A stretch of DNA of 64,000 nt from Nitrosospira sp. NpAV. GTDB taxonomy: Bacteria > Pseudomonadota > Gammaproteobacteria > Burkholderiales > Nitrosomonadaceae. The notes beneath the pieces are model-generated. The model worked only from the letters and a program-made list of their open reading frames with translations. It had not been told where the DNA came from and did not search any database. The stretch lies in the NCBI RefSeq assembly GCF_000832065.1, contig NZ_JXQM01000019.1:1-64000 (forward strand), read 5' to 3'. A program made the translations under genes and the position numbers. Below are positions 52,874 through 60,591 of the stretch, in pieces. The first letter of the stretch is position 1. Every line of letters begins with the position of its first letter.

Positions 52874-53487
52874 CCTTGCCACTCCTCCCGGTTGGATACG
52901 TCGTCAGATGCCTCTGCGGAATCCCGCACTATCTGTTTTGCGGCTTTCAATCGCTTGCAGGTCGGCGCGATATCCTCCACGCCCTCGATCGCGCACCACA
53001 TGGCGAGCCCATCCTCGATAAACCCTGCCCGGATAAACGCGGCACCGATATCCTGCCAGCGGCATTCGCGGTCGGCCTTCGACCAGGCCACGCCGCCACC
53101 GACGCCGGCGGCGGAACCACCCAATGAATAGGTATCGCGGCACGGCGCGGTAGGCACCATGAGGCCGAGGCCGATATTCGGATTGTTGCGTACACCATGC
53201 ACGCCCATATTCATGGTCTGGCTGTTTCCAGTGTTGTAGGCGGACCCGCCCTGCCCTCCTGTTGCCGTGGTAACGGAAGTTTGGGTCTGGACTTGTTGCG
53301 AGTTCGACAATGCGCCGGCAGCCGCCGCGGCCTGCGAGGCTGCCTGGGTGCCGTGCCCGAGATCGATCCCGAGGCCAGCCTGGCCTTCCGCCCGTGTCTC
53401 GCTATGAGCAAGCAAAACGATTCCCGCCATTACTGCCAATCTGACTTTTAATCCCGGTCCCTTCACTTGGCTGATCGAATATTTCAT
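52867..53487 (-). CDS. Exported Gly/Ala-rich protein in phage-like operon
   Basis: The 206-residue protein has a signal peptide (LAVMAGIVLLAHSETRA), then an Ala/Gly/Gln/Thr-rich low-complexity part (about 35-100). A segment with TAPCRDTYSLGGSAAGVGGG follows, then a Cys-containing C-terminal region CRWQDIGAAFIRAGFIEDGL. Several phages encode such Gly-rich proteins next to lysis or structural genes; function unknown. It is odd to find an exported protein in the middle of a replication-type operon. ATG 53487 with AAAGGA ahead is the likely start. Confidence 0.65.
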   Translation of the reverse strand: MKYSISQVKGPGLKVRLAVMAGIVLLAHSETRAEGQAGLGIDLGHGTQAASQAAAAAGALSNSQQVQTQTSVTTATGGQGGSAYNTGNSQTMNMGVHGVRNNPNIGLGLMVPTAPCRDTYSLGGSAAGVGGGVAWSKADRECRWQDIGAAFIRAGFIEDGLAMWCAIEGVEDIAPTCKRLKAAKQIVRDSAEASDDVSNREEWQGW

Positions 53488-53506
53488 TACTTCATTTCCT
53501 TTTCTC

Positions 53507-54250
53507 TTATTTTCGATGATGTTCAATGCTTTTATATGATTTTTCACCGTAATTAGATACATTATTCTCTTTTGCATCGCTTATATGGCTTACCGGCATT
53601 GATGAGTCCCCCGTTGCAGCTACACGTCCACCGTTTCCTGGGGGATTATTGCGCATACGTGTGAACCCGAGTGCGGGCTTGTCCACGCCCCCGGATAGCA
53701 CCTGTCTGGCCAGTTGCTCACTCCCGATCAACACCGGCGGATCAGTCCTGAAACCTTTCAGATTGTTATGCGCCGTCACAAGGCCGGTCAGGCTGGCTGG
53801 ATATTCGGGGTATTCGTTGCGCGAGCGGAACCCGCGATAGCGATTCTCGAATTCCTTCGCCACGAAGGGCCATTCATCCTCGCCTTTGCTTCCCAGCGCG
53901 ATCCAGCCACCCATGTCCTGTATCACGCGATGAATCAGCGCATCGTCGAATACCACATCGCAGTAGGTTCCAATGTGGCGCACTGCCTGGTCGACCTTGG
54001 CCCAGGCTCGCAATGCGGCATCCTGCGTCGAACCCTGCAACATGCGGATGATATCGGCAGGTTTGGGTGGGAACTGCCCCGCATCCGGATTAGCGAGGTG
54101 ACGATTGAAAGCATCCACGATAGCGCCGAGATCATGCCCCTTGAGCGCCATCCACCACACATCCAATGCAAACCTCGACACGCTTCGGCCATAGAAACCC
54201 ATTACACCGATGATTCCGTCGTGGAATTTCTGGAAATCATCGGTTTGCAT
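53507..54250 (-). CDS. Phage replication-module protein (DUF6475-like)
   Basis: The 247-residue protein is soluble and helical. Its N-terminal part (FQKFHDGIIGVMGFYGRSVS, ALDVWWMALKGHDLGAIVDA, FPPKPADIIRMLQ) is typical of a phage protein family found next to replication initiators. In the second half AWAKVDQAVRHIGTYCDVVF and GGWIALGSKGEDEWPFVAKE follow the same pattern. Exact role unknown, probably primosome- or helicase-loader related. It overlaps the upstream DUF1376 gene by 14 nt and precedes the next by 19 nt. Confidence 0.75.
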   Translation of the reverse strand: MQTDDFQKFHDGIIGVMGFYGRSVSRFALDVWWMALKGHDLGAIVDAFNRHLANPDAGQFPPKPADIIRMLQGSTQDAALRAWAKVDQAVRHIGTYCDVVFDDALIHRVIQDMGGWIALGSKGEDEWPFVAKEFENRYRGFRSRNEYPEYPASLTGLVTAHNNLKGFRTDPPVLIGSEQLARQVLSGGVDKPALGFTRMRNNPPGNGGRVAATGDSSMPVSHISDAKENNVSNYGEKSYKSIEHHRK

Positions 54251-55232
54251 GATGAATTTCCCCTAATTGTTGCTCCTCCGATGCGGAACCCCTTAATTCC
54301 GGCGGCAGCCACCCTTCGGTTGCGGCCTTATTGGATGCTTCAAGCAATTCCTGCCTGTTAGGCATCCTGCCCTTATGCAGAATCAGCTTCGCCGCCTCTT
54401 CGCGCTGCCGTTTCACCGTGCCGATAACATAGGCAAAATTGGCCTTCCCCTTGGCAGCGGCGCTTCTTGCCGCCTGCACGAATTCCTCTTCAACCGCTCC
54501 CGCCTGCAATAACGCCAGCAGTGTCGGATGATGCGGATTACAAGCCTGCACGCCATGCCGGGTCATGCTTTTACAGCACGCACCCGCCGTGCCCGGTGGA
54601 ACCGTAATTGCGGAGCCGTTTTCATGGCGTGTTGGGGCGATAGACTCGGAGGCAGGCAGCGGATCGCATGCGGATAATTCTTTATCCGCGGCACAAATAT
54701 GTATATGAGCGTCTTCCCGGTCTTCATGAAACTGGCACTGGTGCTGGCGCTGGCGCTGGTGCTGGTGCTGGAGAGCTTTGCCGGCGGGTTCCCTCCGGGC
54801 AGCCTCGGGGGTTATTTCAGCACCTCTATTTTCGAAAGCGCCGGATAACCCAGTGGGTTTTTGCGGGATGCCGTAGCCATTTTCTTTTTCGGCTTCTTTC
54901 TCCTTGAGGGGACGCCCGCCCTTCCTGCCGTTGATTCTTGCTGCTTCAATTTTTGGCCGGGCTTTGGCGATCTCCCGGTCTGCGCGGGCGTTGTGGCGCA
55001 ACCCGTCAATTTCAGAAACAGGAAAAAATTGCTCCGCCACCGCCTTTACGGCTTGCTGTTCCACCCGCGTCATGGCTCTGCAAACTCTATAGAGTCCGGG
55101 CAGCTCTTTAGGCAACGGTTTTTCCACACTGAAATAAGTATCCAGCAGCATCGTATAGGCACCGTGTTCAGCCAGGGATAGATGCGCGGTGTCGCGTTGA
55201 TAATCGCCGCAATAGCGTTCGTAGTAATTCAC
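54237..55232 (-). CDS. DUF1376 phage replication-type protein
   Basis: This 331-residue protein is the first gene of the leftward phage-like operon. Its N-terminus is the classic DUF1376 domain: YYERYCGDYQRDTAHLSLAE, HGAYTMLLDTYFSVEKPLP and CRAMTRVEQQAVKAVAEQFF, followed by a basic RPKIEAARINGRKGGRPLK segment and a disordered Gln/His-rich linker (encoded by tandem CAGCGCCAGC-like DNA at about 54737-54765). DUF1376 genes sit in phage replication modules and resemble winged-helix initiators. I propose GTG 55232 as start because it yields the usual MNYYER beginning and has AAGG about 8 nt ahead. The promoter lies about 120 bp upstream. Confidence 0.8.
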   Translation of the reverse strand: MNYYERYCGDYQRDTAHLSLAEHGAYTMLLDTYFSVEKPLPKELPGLYRVCRAMTRVEQQAVKAVAEQFFPVSEIDGLRHNARADREIAKARPKIEAARINGRKGGRPLKEKEAEKENGYGIPQKPTGLSGAFENRGAEITPEAARREPAGKALQHQHQRQRQHQCQFHEDREDAHIHICAADKELSACDPLPASESIAPTRHENGSAITVPPGTAGACCKSMTRHGVQACNPHHPTLLALLQAGAVEEEFVQAARSAAAKGKANFAYVIGTVKRQREEAAKLILHKGRMPNRQELLEASNKAATEGWLPPELRGSASEEQQLGEIHHANR

Positions 55233-55347
55233 TGGAATAGCCTTGTTTGCTTCATTTCTTTTAGCTTTAAGGGGCCTAAACCCACCTTTTTCCCCAGATA
55301 CCGATAATTGAGGGGCTATTTTTCGCCATGAAATGCGATGGAAAGCA

Positions 55348-55376
55348 TTATTACAAGAATAACTTGTAGATGTCAA
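55348..55376 (-). promoter_or_regulatory. Leftward promoter with operator in spacer
   Basis: On the minus strand TTGACA (55371-55376) is followed by a 17-nt spacer and TAATAA (55348-55353), a near-consensus promoter directed to the DUF1376 operon. The spacer contains the CAAG-N5-CTTG palindrome at 55354-55366, so a bound repressor would block RNA polymerase. Confidence 0.75.
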
Positions 55377-55430
55377 GTGATTCTTGTAATCCAACTGCAA
55401 GCGTTGCTTGTATCATGCAAGAAATTGTTG
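55354..55430. promoter_or_regulatory. Four tandem operator palindromes
   Basis: Four CAAG-N5-CTTG sites lie at 55354-55366, 55374-55386, 55398-55410 and 55418-55430 (the last with GTTG). Their centres are 20, 24 and 20 bp apart, so all but small offsets put them on the same face of the helix. They fill the gap between the DUF1376 operon and the repressor gene at 55470 and are its likely binding sites. Confidence 0.75.
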
Positions 55431-55469
55431 CAAAGACATCTTTTTTGACGTTTTGGGTATTGCGCAAGC

Positions 55470-56012
55470 ATGAATATTGCGAAAATAATTCGCGACGGGC
55501 GTGAAAAGCTTAACCTGAACCAATCTCAATTGGCCGAGCGGGTGGGTGTCACCCCGCAGGCAGTTCAGCAATGGGAATCCGGTGCGACGCAGCCCCGTGG
55601 AAAACGGCTGAATAAGATAGCGGAAGTTCTCCAACTACCCCCCGCACTGATGCATTTCGGAATGCCTGTGGCGCAGCCGAAAGAAGTGGTGGAAACAACG
55701 CCGGCGCCAAACAAACCCGGCAAGGCTCACTCGGACAACTCTCCCAAACGTGCCGCTGAAACGCCTGTTTCCGGTAGGGAAGCGCTCATCAAGCAAGTCG
55801 TGGATGCGATGCGGCGCATGTCGGATGAAGATGCCTCCCGCCTGGTGACGATAAGCCAAGCGCTTGTCGCCAAACCGGAGAAGAAAACAGAAGAAGCCTT
55901 GATAGATCTGAAACCTTTACCCAAGCCGGATTTGGCGCCTCACCCGCCTCCGGCATTTCCTCCGCGCCGGATGCCCTCGAGAGTCAAGACTCGGGGAAAG
56001 ACGGCAATCTGA
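55470..56012 (+). CDS. XRE-family phage-type repressor
   Basis: The 180-residue protein has an N-terminal helix-turn-helix: IIRDGREKLNLNQSQLAERV, GVTPQAVQQWESGATQPRGK and LNKIAEVLQLPPALM. A disordered linker follows, then a helical segment REALIKQVVDAMRRMSDEDA (about 110-140) that may dimerise it, and a Pro-rich tail. There is no S24 self-cleavage domain, so induction would not work by the usual RecA route. It starts 39 bp after four operator palindromes and faces the leftward operon, as a phage CI/Cro-type regulator does. Confidence 0.82.
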   Translation: MNIAKIIRDGREKLNLNQSQLAERVGVTPQAVQQWESGATQPRGKRLNKIAEVLQLPPALMHFGMPVAQPKEVVETTPAPNKPGKAHSDNSPKRAAETPVSGREALIKQVVDAMRRMSDEDASRLVTISQALVAKPEKKTEEALIDLKPLPKPDLAPHPPPAFPPRRMPSRVKTRGKTAI

Positions 56013-56121
56013 TAGAAGACAGCAATACAGACATCAGCAAAATCGGCGGAAATTTGACAGACGCGGGAGAAATTAACGGAGTGTATTGAAGAGGTGGATA
56101 AATCAGTGCGAGGCATTTAGA

Positions 56122-56487
56122 ATGGAAATGTATGGCTATTCACGTGTAATAACGAGCAGCGCCGCCCGGAGGCAATCTGCCAGGAAGTTCGGCATCGTTG
56201 CAATGGGCGCCGCTATCGCTATTTTGATGGCGGGAATCATGCATAATGACGCACGCGCGGAAACGCCCCAGCTCAGGGACCGGCAGACCGGAAAATATCT
56301 GGGAAATCTCAGCGCCAATCCCTATGATCCCAATTCCACCAGCAATCCTTACGGACAGTATGGAAGCAAATACAGTCCTGATTCCATCAATAATCCCTAT
56401 GGCCAGTATGGAAGTCCATATAGCAACGATAGCGCCAATAATCCCTACGCAACCAACCCTCCGGCGATAGTCGATCCTCAGCGATGA
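56122..56487 (+). CDS. Exported NPYGQYGS-repeat protein
   Basis: The 121-residue product has a membrane/signal segment (FGIVAMGAAIAILMAGIMH) and a mature part with tandem Asn/Pro/Tyr/Gly repeats: SNPYGQYGSKYSPDSINNPY and GQYGSPYSNDSANNPY. Proteins with this repeat occur widely in proteobacteria without known function; a cell-envelope role is likely. ATG 56122 has GAGG at suitable distance; an in-frame TTG further upstream is less likely. The stop overlaps the next start by 4 nt. Confidence 0.65.
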   Translation: MEMYGYSRVITSSAARRQSARKFGIVAMGAAIAILMAGIMHNDARAETPQLRDRQTGKYLGNLSANPYDPNSTSNPYGQYGSKYSPDSINNPYGQYGSPYSNDSANNPYATNPPAIVDPQR

Positions 56488-56714
56488 AAATGGTACCCAA
56501 GCCCTACGATAATCTGGATATGCTGTTCGCTTTCCATATTTCTGAGAAAGCACGTACCCGGCGGGAACAATACATCCAGCAATTTCCCGAGCATTTGCGC
56601 GATGCCGAGAAACGGCGTTACACGCTGGAGCGCGCGGTGAAGGAGGTACTGTCGGAAGTCGCCGAAGTGGCATTGCTTATCAAGGAACTTGAATCCTTGC
56701 CCGTTTCGGAATAG
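56484..56714 (+). CDS. Small helical protein of the phage-like module
   Basis: The 76-residue protein is charged and helical (HISEKARTRREQYIQQFPEH, EKRRYTLERAVKEVLSEVAE), with no recognised family. It starts in the stop codon of the repeat-protein gene (ATGA) and is thus co-translated with it. Confidence 0.6.
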   Translation: MKMVPKPYDNLDMLFAFHISEKARTRREQYIQQFPEHLRDAEKRRYTLERAVKEVLSEVAEVALLIKELESLPVSE

Positions 56715-56773
56715 AAGCGGAAACTTCCCATCCAATCCATAACCTTGCACCTTTATTCATTTTGGAGTCAATT

Positions 56774-57106
56774 ATGAAACTCATCATCCTCGCCCTGCTT
56801 GGCACATTGATACTTTCCTCATGCATTATGGGAGGGAAGATGACAGGGTTGCGAGAGGGGCTCACCAAAGATCAAGTTGTAAGAATCGCCGGCAATCCGG
56901 ATGGCTACCAGCGCGCCGGCGAGTATGAAGTCCTGCTCTATATTGAGCGGCGCACCAGCGCTTGGTCTTTTTTCTCCGGCTCCATTCATGACATTGTCGA
57001 TTATTCGGTAATTTTGAAAGATGACAAGGTGATCGAATATGGTCCCGGCAGGGCGCAGCATCGGGAGTCGGGCGATATCCCGTTCAGACGGATTCCCTCC
57101 CGGTAA
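56774..57106 (+). CDS. Small SmpA/OmlA-like lipoprotein
   Basis: The 110-residue product has a signal peptide with lipobox (ILSSC, about residue 16), then the GLREGLTKDQVVRIAGNPDG segment typical of SmpA/OmlA/BamE-type folds, a strand VLLYIERRT and an SFFSG/IHDIVDYSVILKDDK part. Such lipoproteins support outer-membrane assembly, but the short form here may have another role. ATG 56774 gives the lipoprotein start. Confidence 0.7.
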   Translation: MKLIILALLGTLILSSCIMGGKMTGLREGLTKDQVVRIAGNPDGYQRAGEYEVLLYIERRTSAWSFFSGSIHDIVDYSVILKDDKVIEYGPGRAQHRESGDIPFRRIPSR

Positions 57107-57164
57107 CGCCGCACATCCCCACCCCCCCACCGTTTATGGCAGCCAGGCCCCTGTACAAGTTTTC

Positions 57165-57193
57165 TTGACAATTACAAGAATTACTTGTAATAT
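57165..57193 (+). promoter_or_regulatory. Rightward promoter with operator in spacer
   Basis: TTGACA (57165-57170), a 17-nt spacer and TAATAT (57188-57193) form a near-consensus promoter. The palindrome TTACAAGAATTACTTGTAA (57172-57190) fills the spacer, with the same CAAG-N5-CTTG core as the operators at 55354-55430. A second, N4-spaced version (CAAGTTTTCTTG, 57156-57167) overlaps the -35. It should drive the gene at 57426 under the same repressor. Confidence 0.75.
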
Positions 57194-57425
57194 TTGCCTG
57201 GTGTCGCATCCCATCGCGGCATCGGGCAACAAACCACGAAACAGACGTGCAGCCCGAACCGGCATAGCCTCGATCCAATAAGCCCCCGGTGGCATGGAAA
57301 GACAAGCGGTCGGCGACGGAAAAGCGCAAAGAAATGTCCAGGCCGTGCCTGGCGTGGAACTCGGCCCGATTTGAAAGGGCCCGGAATCACCTAAAACTTG
57401 TAATCAACATGCTGAGGACTTGACC
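57194..57425. other. Leader region after the rightward promoter
   Basis: This is about 230 bp of untranslated leader or very short genes. A 29-codon frame (about 57332-57421) is possible but unsupported by a ribosome site. Confidence 0.35.
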
Positions 57426-57659
57426 ATGGGACGCTGGGCTGAATTGTGGACTGAACACCGCCCGGCGCCCCTTTCCCTCACCGACACCGAAATACTCGAC
57501 TGGCTGGGTGAATACTGCGATCAAGCCGTTTATAACCGCCCAACCCCGGAATATACCGGCGGATTCACCTTATACTGTAGCGATATCAAGACCAGCGCCG
57601 CCACCCTGCGCACCGCGGTCTGCCTGGCTGCGGCAAGGTGGAAGGAGGTGAATGAATAG
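57426..57659 (+). CDS. Small phage-type protein under repressor control
   Basis: The 77-residue soluble protein begins MGRWAELWTEHRPAPLSLTD. It has a single helical-beta pattern (ILDWLGEYCDQAVYNRP, LYCSDIKTSAATLRTAVCLA) and no recognised family. It lies downstream of the repressor-controlled rightward promoter and is the last gene of the phage-like module. Confidence 0.6.
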   Translation: MGRWAELWTEHRPAPLSLTDTEILDWLGEYCDQAVYNRPTPEYTGGFTLYCSDIKTSAATLRTAVCLAAARWKEVNE

Positions 57660-57664
57660 CGCTC

Positions 57665-57690
57665 GTCGGATTACGCTGCGCTAATCCGAC
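57665..57690. repeat. Dispersed GTCGGATTA inverted repeat, copy 2
   Basis: GTCGGATTA (57665-57673) pairs perfectly with TAATCCGAC (57682-57690). Copies are also seen at 33962-33990 and about 59343-59370. Confidence 0.7.
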
Positions 57691-57785
57691 CTACAAATGC
57701 TGTATCTCCAAACACACTGTCTGGATCAGTTGGTATACTGATGATACTTGACACTCACCTGGCATCAAGCATAAGCAGAACCAAG

Positions 57786-57821
57786 AAAAAGCCCGGCACG
57801 CAGGGTCAATGCGTGCCGGGC
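57786..57821 (-). terminator. Intrinsic terminator of the DUF4142 gene
   Basis: GCCCGGCACGCA (57791-57802) pairs with TGCGTGCCGGGC (57810-57821), and the minus strand continues with a T-run (A5 at 57786-57790). It lies about 110 bp downstream of the stop at 57929. Confidence 0.8.
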
Positions 57822-57905
57822 TGGAACTCCAACTCTAATGAAGAGCAAGAGCCCCAGGTCGTATCTTACACGCTTCAGGCGGATCGGCTATTGGACTGAA
57901 GTCCA
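57786..57905. repeat. ~120-bp repeated element, copy A
   Basis: This copy starts with the terminator hairpin and ends with TTGGACTGAAGT (57891-57902). A similar element with the same order of blocks lies at 60771-60893. Confidence 0.6.
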
Positions 57906-57928
57906 CCACGATATCGTCTACACCACCG

Positions 57929-58456
57929 CTATTTCTTTCTGCCCAGCGAGGTTTTGATCAGCTTGGCCTGTTCAAAATGGCCGACAAGGCTCGCCCGCCA
58001 CAGATTCAACAAACGCTTCAGCTCCTCATTTTTAGTGCCAGGGATCAGCTTTCCGTCCCATAAGTTAATTACCTGCTGGTGGGATTCCACTTCATGATTG
58101 ATATAATCCAGATCAAATAATATGCCATGGAGCTTCTTTAGCCTCTCCAGATGTTTCTCCTCATCAGCCTTCAAGGTCTCGCTGATCGAACTGCTTCGAG
58201 GTGTTATGTTTGTTTTATTCGCCCAGTCATTGAATTGCGAGGTGGAATCATTATGCTCTTCGGTCAAGCGGTGGCCGAACGCTTTTACATCGGGGTGGGA
58301 TGATGTGGATTGAGCCAGAATGCCGCCATTGATTTCAGCCTGATTCACGGCTAGGACGATACCCACGATTTCCGCGTCGCTAAGCGCTTCCATTTCAGCA
58401 GCGGCTGCAAAACCCGAGGTTATCATCGCGAGGATCAATATGAGTATTTTTTTCAT
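57929..58456 (-). CDS. DUF4142 exported protein, paralogue 2
   Basis: The 175-residue protein has a signal peptide (MKKILILILAMITSGFAAAA) and a complete DUF4142 helical bundle: IVGIVLAVNQAEINGGILAQ, VKAFGHRLTEEHNDSTSQFN, LKADEEKHLERLKKLHG and INHEVESHQQVINLWDGKL. It is the paralogue of the gene at 51488, on the opposite strand, and has the more typical length. Periplasmic, function unknown. Confidence 0.85.
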   Translation of the reverse strand: MKKILILILAMITSGFAAAAEMEALSDAEIVGIVLAVNQAEINGGILAQSTSSHPDVKAFGHRLTEEHNDSTSQFNDWANKTNITPRSSSISETLKADEEKHLERLKKLHGILFDLDYINHEVESHQQVINLWDGKLIPGTKNEELKRLLNLWRASLVGHFEQAKLIKTSLGRKK

Positions 58457-58579
58457 GGAAAACTCCTATTTTGAATTTTGGGATTATCGAATGACTTTGA
58501 AAAGCAATCTCAGCCGGTATCTATAATTTGAACATCACTAGCCGACTCTGAGCCCACAGCGGGGATGGAACCCCGTCGC

Positions 58580-59134
58580 CTAAAAACGGTAGCCGTATCG
58601 CCCGCCCAGGGAATCCATGCCTTCATTGGCATCGGCAAAATTAGCATTGGAAACGTGATCAAAATATACGGATAACGAACTTCTGGCACCGACGCGATAG
58701 CCGACTTCAATTGGAATGTGGAACAAAACCCGTGATCCGAGCGCCTTGCGGTCATTGTGCAGCAAATGGAGATTGCCATTGTGGACCGCGCCACCGAAGC
58801 CAACGCCGAGAAATATGCCGCTTGCGTGATCGTATTGCCAGCGGATGCCCGAATACAGTTTGGACGTATCCCCGGCGGTACTAACCGAGCCCCCCAGTGC
58901 GGGACGTATAAATCCGCCCAGGATTTTGTATTGTGGCGAGAAAATGGCCTCGAGATTGAAATCGGCGCCGCTTTCGCGACGGAAGCCGCTCCACAAAGAG
59001 CCGGTGTCGTGGTGAAGCACGCCGAGCTTGACCTCATGCAGCCATGTTGATGCCTTCCACTCATTTGCGTGCCCATGGAATGGGGCAAGACAACCCAGGC
59101 TGAAAACCCATATCTTGATAATTTGCACGCGCAT
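58580..59134 (-). CDS. PagL-like lipid A 3-O-deacylase
   Basis: PagL-type enzymes in the outer membrane remove the 3-O acyl chain from lipid A, softening host or environmental recognition. This 184-residue protein has a signal peptide and ends in the family motif FDHVSNANFADANEG ... GGRYGYRF, with the catalytic His-Ser pair in HVSN and a C-terminal Phe as in outer-membrane barrels. Beta-strands with alternating hydrophobic residues fill the rest. ATG 59134 has AAGGA 8 nt upstream; a TTG at 59140 is less likely. It could be the acyloxyacyl hydrolase-like branch of the same family. Confidence 0.8.
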   Translation of the reverse strand: MRVQIIKIWVFSLGCLAPFHGHANEWKASTWLHEVKLGVLHHDTGSLWSGFRRESGADFNLEAIFSPQYKILGGFIRPALGGSVSTAGDTSKLYSGIRWQYDHASGIFLGVGFGGAVHNGNLHLLHNDRKALGSRVLFHIPIEVGYRVGARSSLSVYFDHVSNANFADANEGMDSLGGRYGYRF

Positions 59135-59410
59135 TATCAAATCCTTCGAATCAAAATCCGGCCGTTGGCAAGATAGAAAGAATGATCAGCTGCCGGTTTC
59201 ATATTAAAGGCTTAACCTTCTCGCAAATCTCCCGCATTAGCTCAAGGAAGTGTGAGGGCTGTACTATGGCGTGGTCAAGCAATTTTAAATCCACCATGGG
59301 TGAATCTTTGCGATCCGCCCTGCTCGAGCAGGCAAAGTTTTGTAGATCGGATTAGCGTAGTGATCCGACGTCGTTTAGCCAACAGGAACCCCGCCATAGC
59401 GAGGCAAGGT
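59135..59410. other. Intergenic region containing repeat copy 3
   Basis: Mostly featureless. At about 59343-59370 a TCGGATTAGCG...GATCCGACG inverted repeat is the third copy of the dispersed GTCGGATTA element. Confidence 0.5.
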
Positions 59411-59434
59411 AAAAAAAAGCCCGCCGAAGCGGGC
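59411..59434 (-). terminator. Strong intrinsic terminator of PEP-CTERM gene
   Basis: On the minus strand GCCCGC-TTCG-GCGGGC is followed by eight T residues (stem 59419-59434; T-run complement 59411-59418), a textbook terminator 24 bp after the stop at 59458. Confidence 0.9.
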
Positions 59435-59457
59435 CTGCCCTCACATATGGATAGGCT

Positions 59458-60591
59458 TTACGATTTCTTGCGACGGCTGAAACCCAGACCCGCCAAACCA
59501 AGGCCAAGCAGTGCAAAAGTGGTGGGCTCAGGTACCTCGCCGACCTGTGCTGCTGGATTCGGCAACTCATTTACCGTCCCAGTCAGGTTCAGGATGAGGC
59601 TATAGGCAGCCCGGCTGGATGCCGCGCCGACGTCCGCATCTGACAAGCCCAATGTGTAGCTGGCGTTGAAAATCCCGGCTGAGGAGGTGTCCAGCGTAGC
59701 CAGCCAGTCGTAGCTTGAACCCTGGCCCAGGCCGCTGAATCCCCCTAAATCGGTTAATAGCGTGCTGATATCGCCGCTGCCGGAAATACTGTCGAGATCG
59801 AGGCCGACCCGGTCGGCATTAACCATATTGAAGAGGCTGAATCCCAGGGTAGCGGCGTCGCCCACATGAAAAACACCGAAGTCCAGGTTCAGGGTTAACA
59901 TCGTTGAGGAACCATCGAAGGATGGCGCGGCATGCAGCAGATAATCATAGGTGGCACCGACGTTGCCCGCCCAGTTGATGTCGTATTGCGTAGTTTCCGT
60001 GCCGGTAAAAACGCCGGCTGCCTGCGTCGCCTCCAGTACCGGAGCAGTACGTGCCAGCGTCACGTCACCGGTACCAACATAGCTATCAAGATTAGCGGAA
60101 GATACCGCTTGATGCAGGTTGGTAGAGGTCGCGGAACTTGTGGTAGCGCTGCCGGCACAGGCATCCTTAAGCTTGCCCGCGCATGTATCGCTATTGCTGA
60201 TGGCGGATGCAAAGGCCCCATTTACACCGGGCGCCGAGACGCTGGCGGTGCTGCTGCCGCTACCGCTTGAGGTAACCGAGCTATTGGCACCCGTACCGCC
60301 GCCAGCGGTGGATTTAACCCAGGTACTTTGTGTCCGGGTCGAGGCGAGATCCAGGGTGGCACCCATGAGAACGCCCTGGTTCGAGTTGAACTGGCTGATG
60401 GCGCTGGTCCCAAGACTGGCGCCGTTGTTCTTGCTGGCGCCGCCGCCTTCGGTATCGGAAACGCTTGCGGAGTTGCTAAAGCTTACCGAAGAAGTGCTGA
60501 TCAGAAGGGCATTGGCCGGCTGCGGCATCAATGCCAGAGCGCCCAATGCAAAAACGATCTTTTGGTTTAACGTACTGGGTGCGAGTCTCAT
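59458..60591 (-). CDS. PEP-CTERM protein, large Ser/Ala/Gly-rich form
   Basis: This 377-residue exported protein has a signal peptide (start 60591, AGGAAATGAA ahead), a long Ser/Ala/Gly/Thr-rich and probably beta-rich body, and a C-terminal sorting signal VGEVPEPTTFALLGLGLAGL followed by GFSRRKKS. It is the third PEP-CTERM protein of the window and, like the others, depends on an exosortase encoded elsewhere. The body has two Cys close together (DTCAGKLKDACAG). Extracellular matrix or surface role inferred. Confidence 0.85.
   Translation of the reverse strand: MRLAPSTLNQKIVFALGALALMPQPANALLISTSSVSFSNSASVSDTEGGGASKNNGASLGTSAISQFNSNQGVLMGATLDLASTRTQSTWVKSTAGGGTGANSSVTSSGSGSSTASVSAPGVNGAFASAISNSDTCAGKLKDACAGSATTSSATSTNLHQAVSSANLDSYVGTGDVTLARTAPVLEATQAAGVFTGTETTQYDINWAGNVGATYDYLLHAAPSFDGSSTMLTLNLDFGVFHVGDAATLGFSLFNMVNADRVGLDLDSISGSGDISTLLTDLGGFSGLGQGSSYDWLATLDTSSAGIFNASYTLGLSDADVGAASSRAAYSLILNLTGTVNELPNPAAQVGEVPEPTTFALLGLGLAGLGFSRRKKS

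Noticed and set aside
54725-54775. Short tandem CAGCGCCAGC-like units
   Set aside because: Considered as a CRISPR or iteron-like array; units are about 6-12 bp, without spacers, inside the DUF1376 gene linker.
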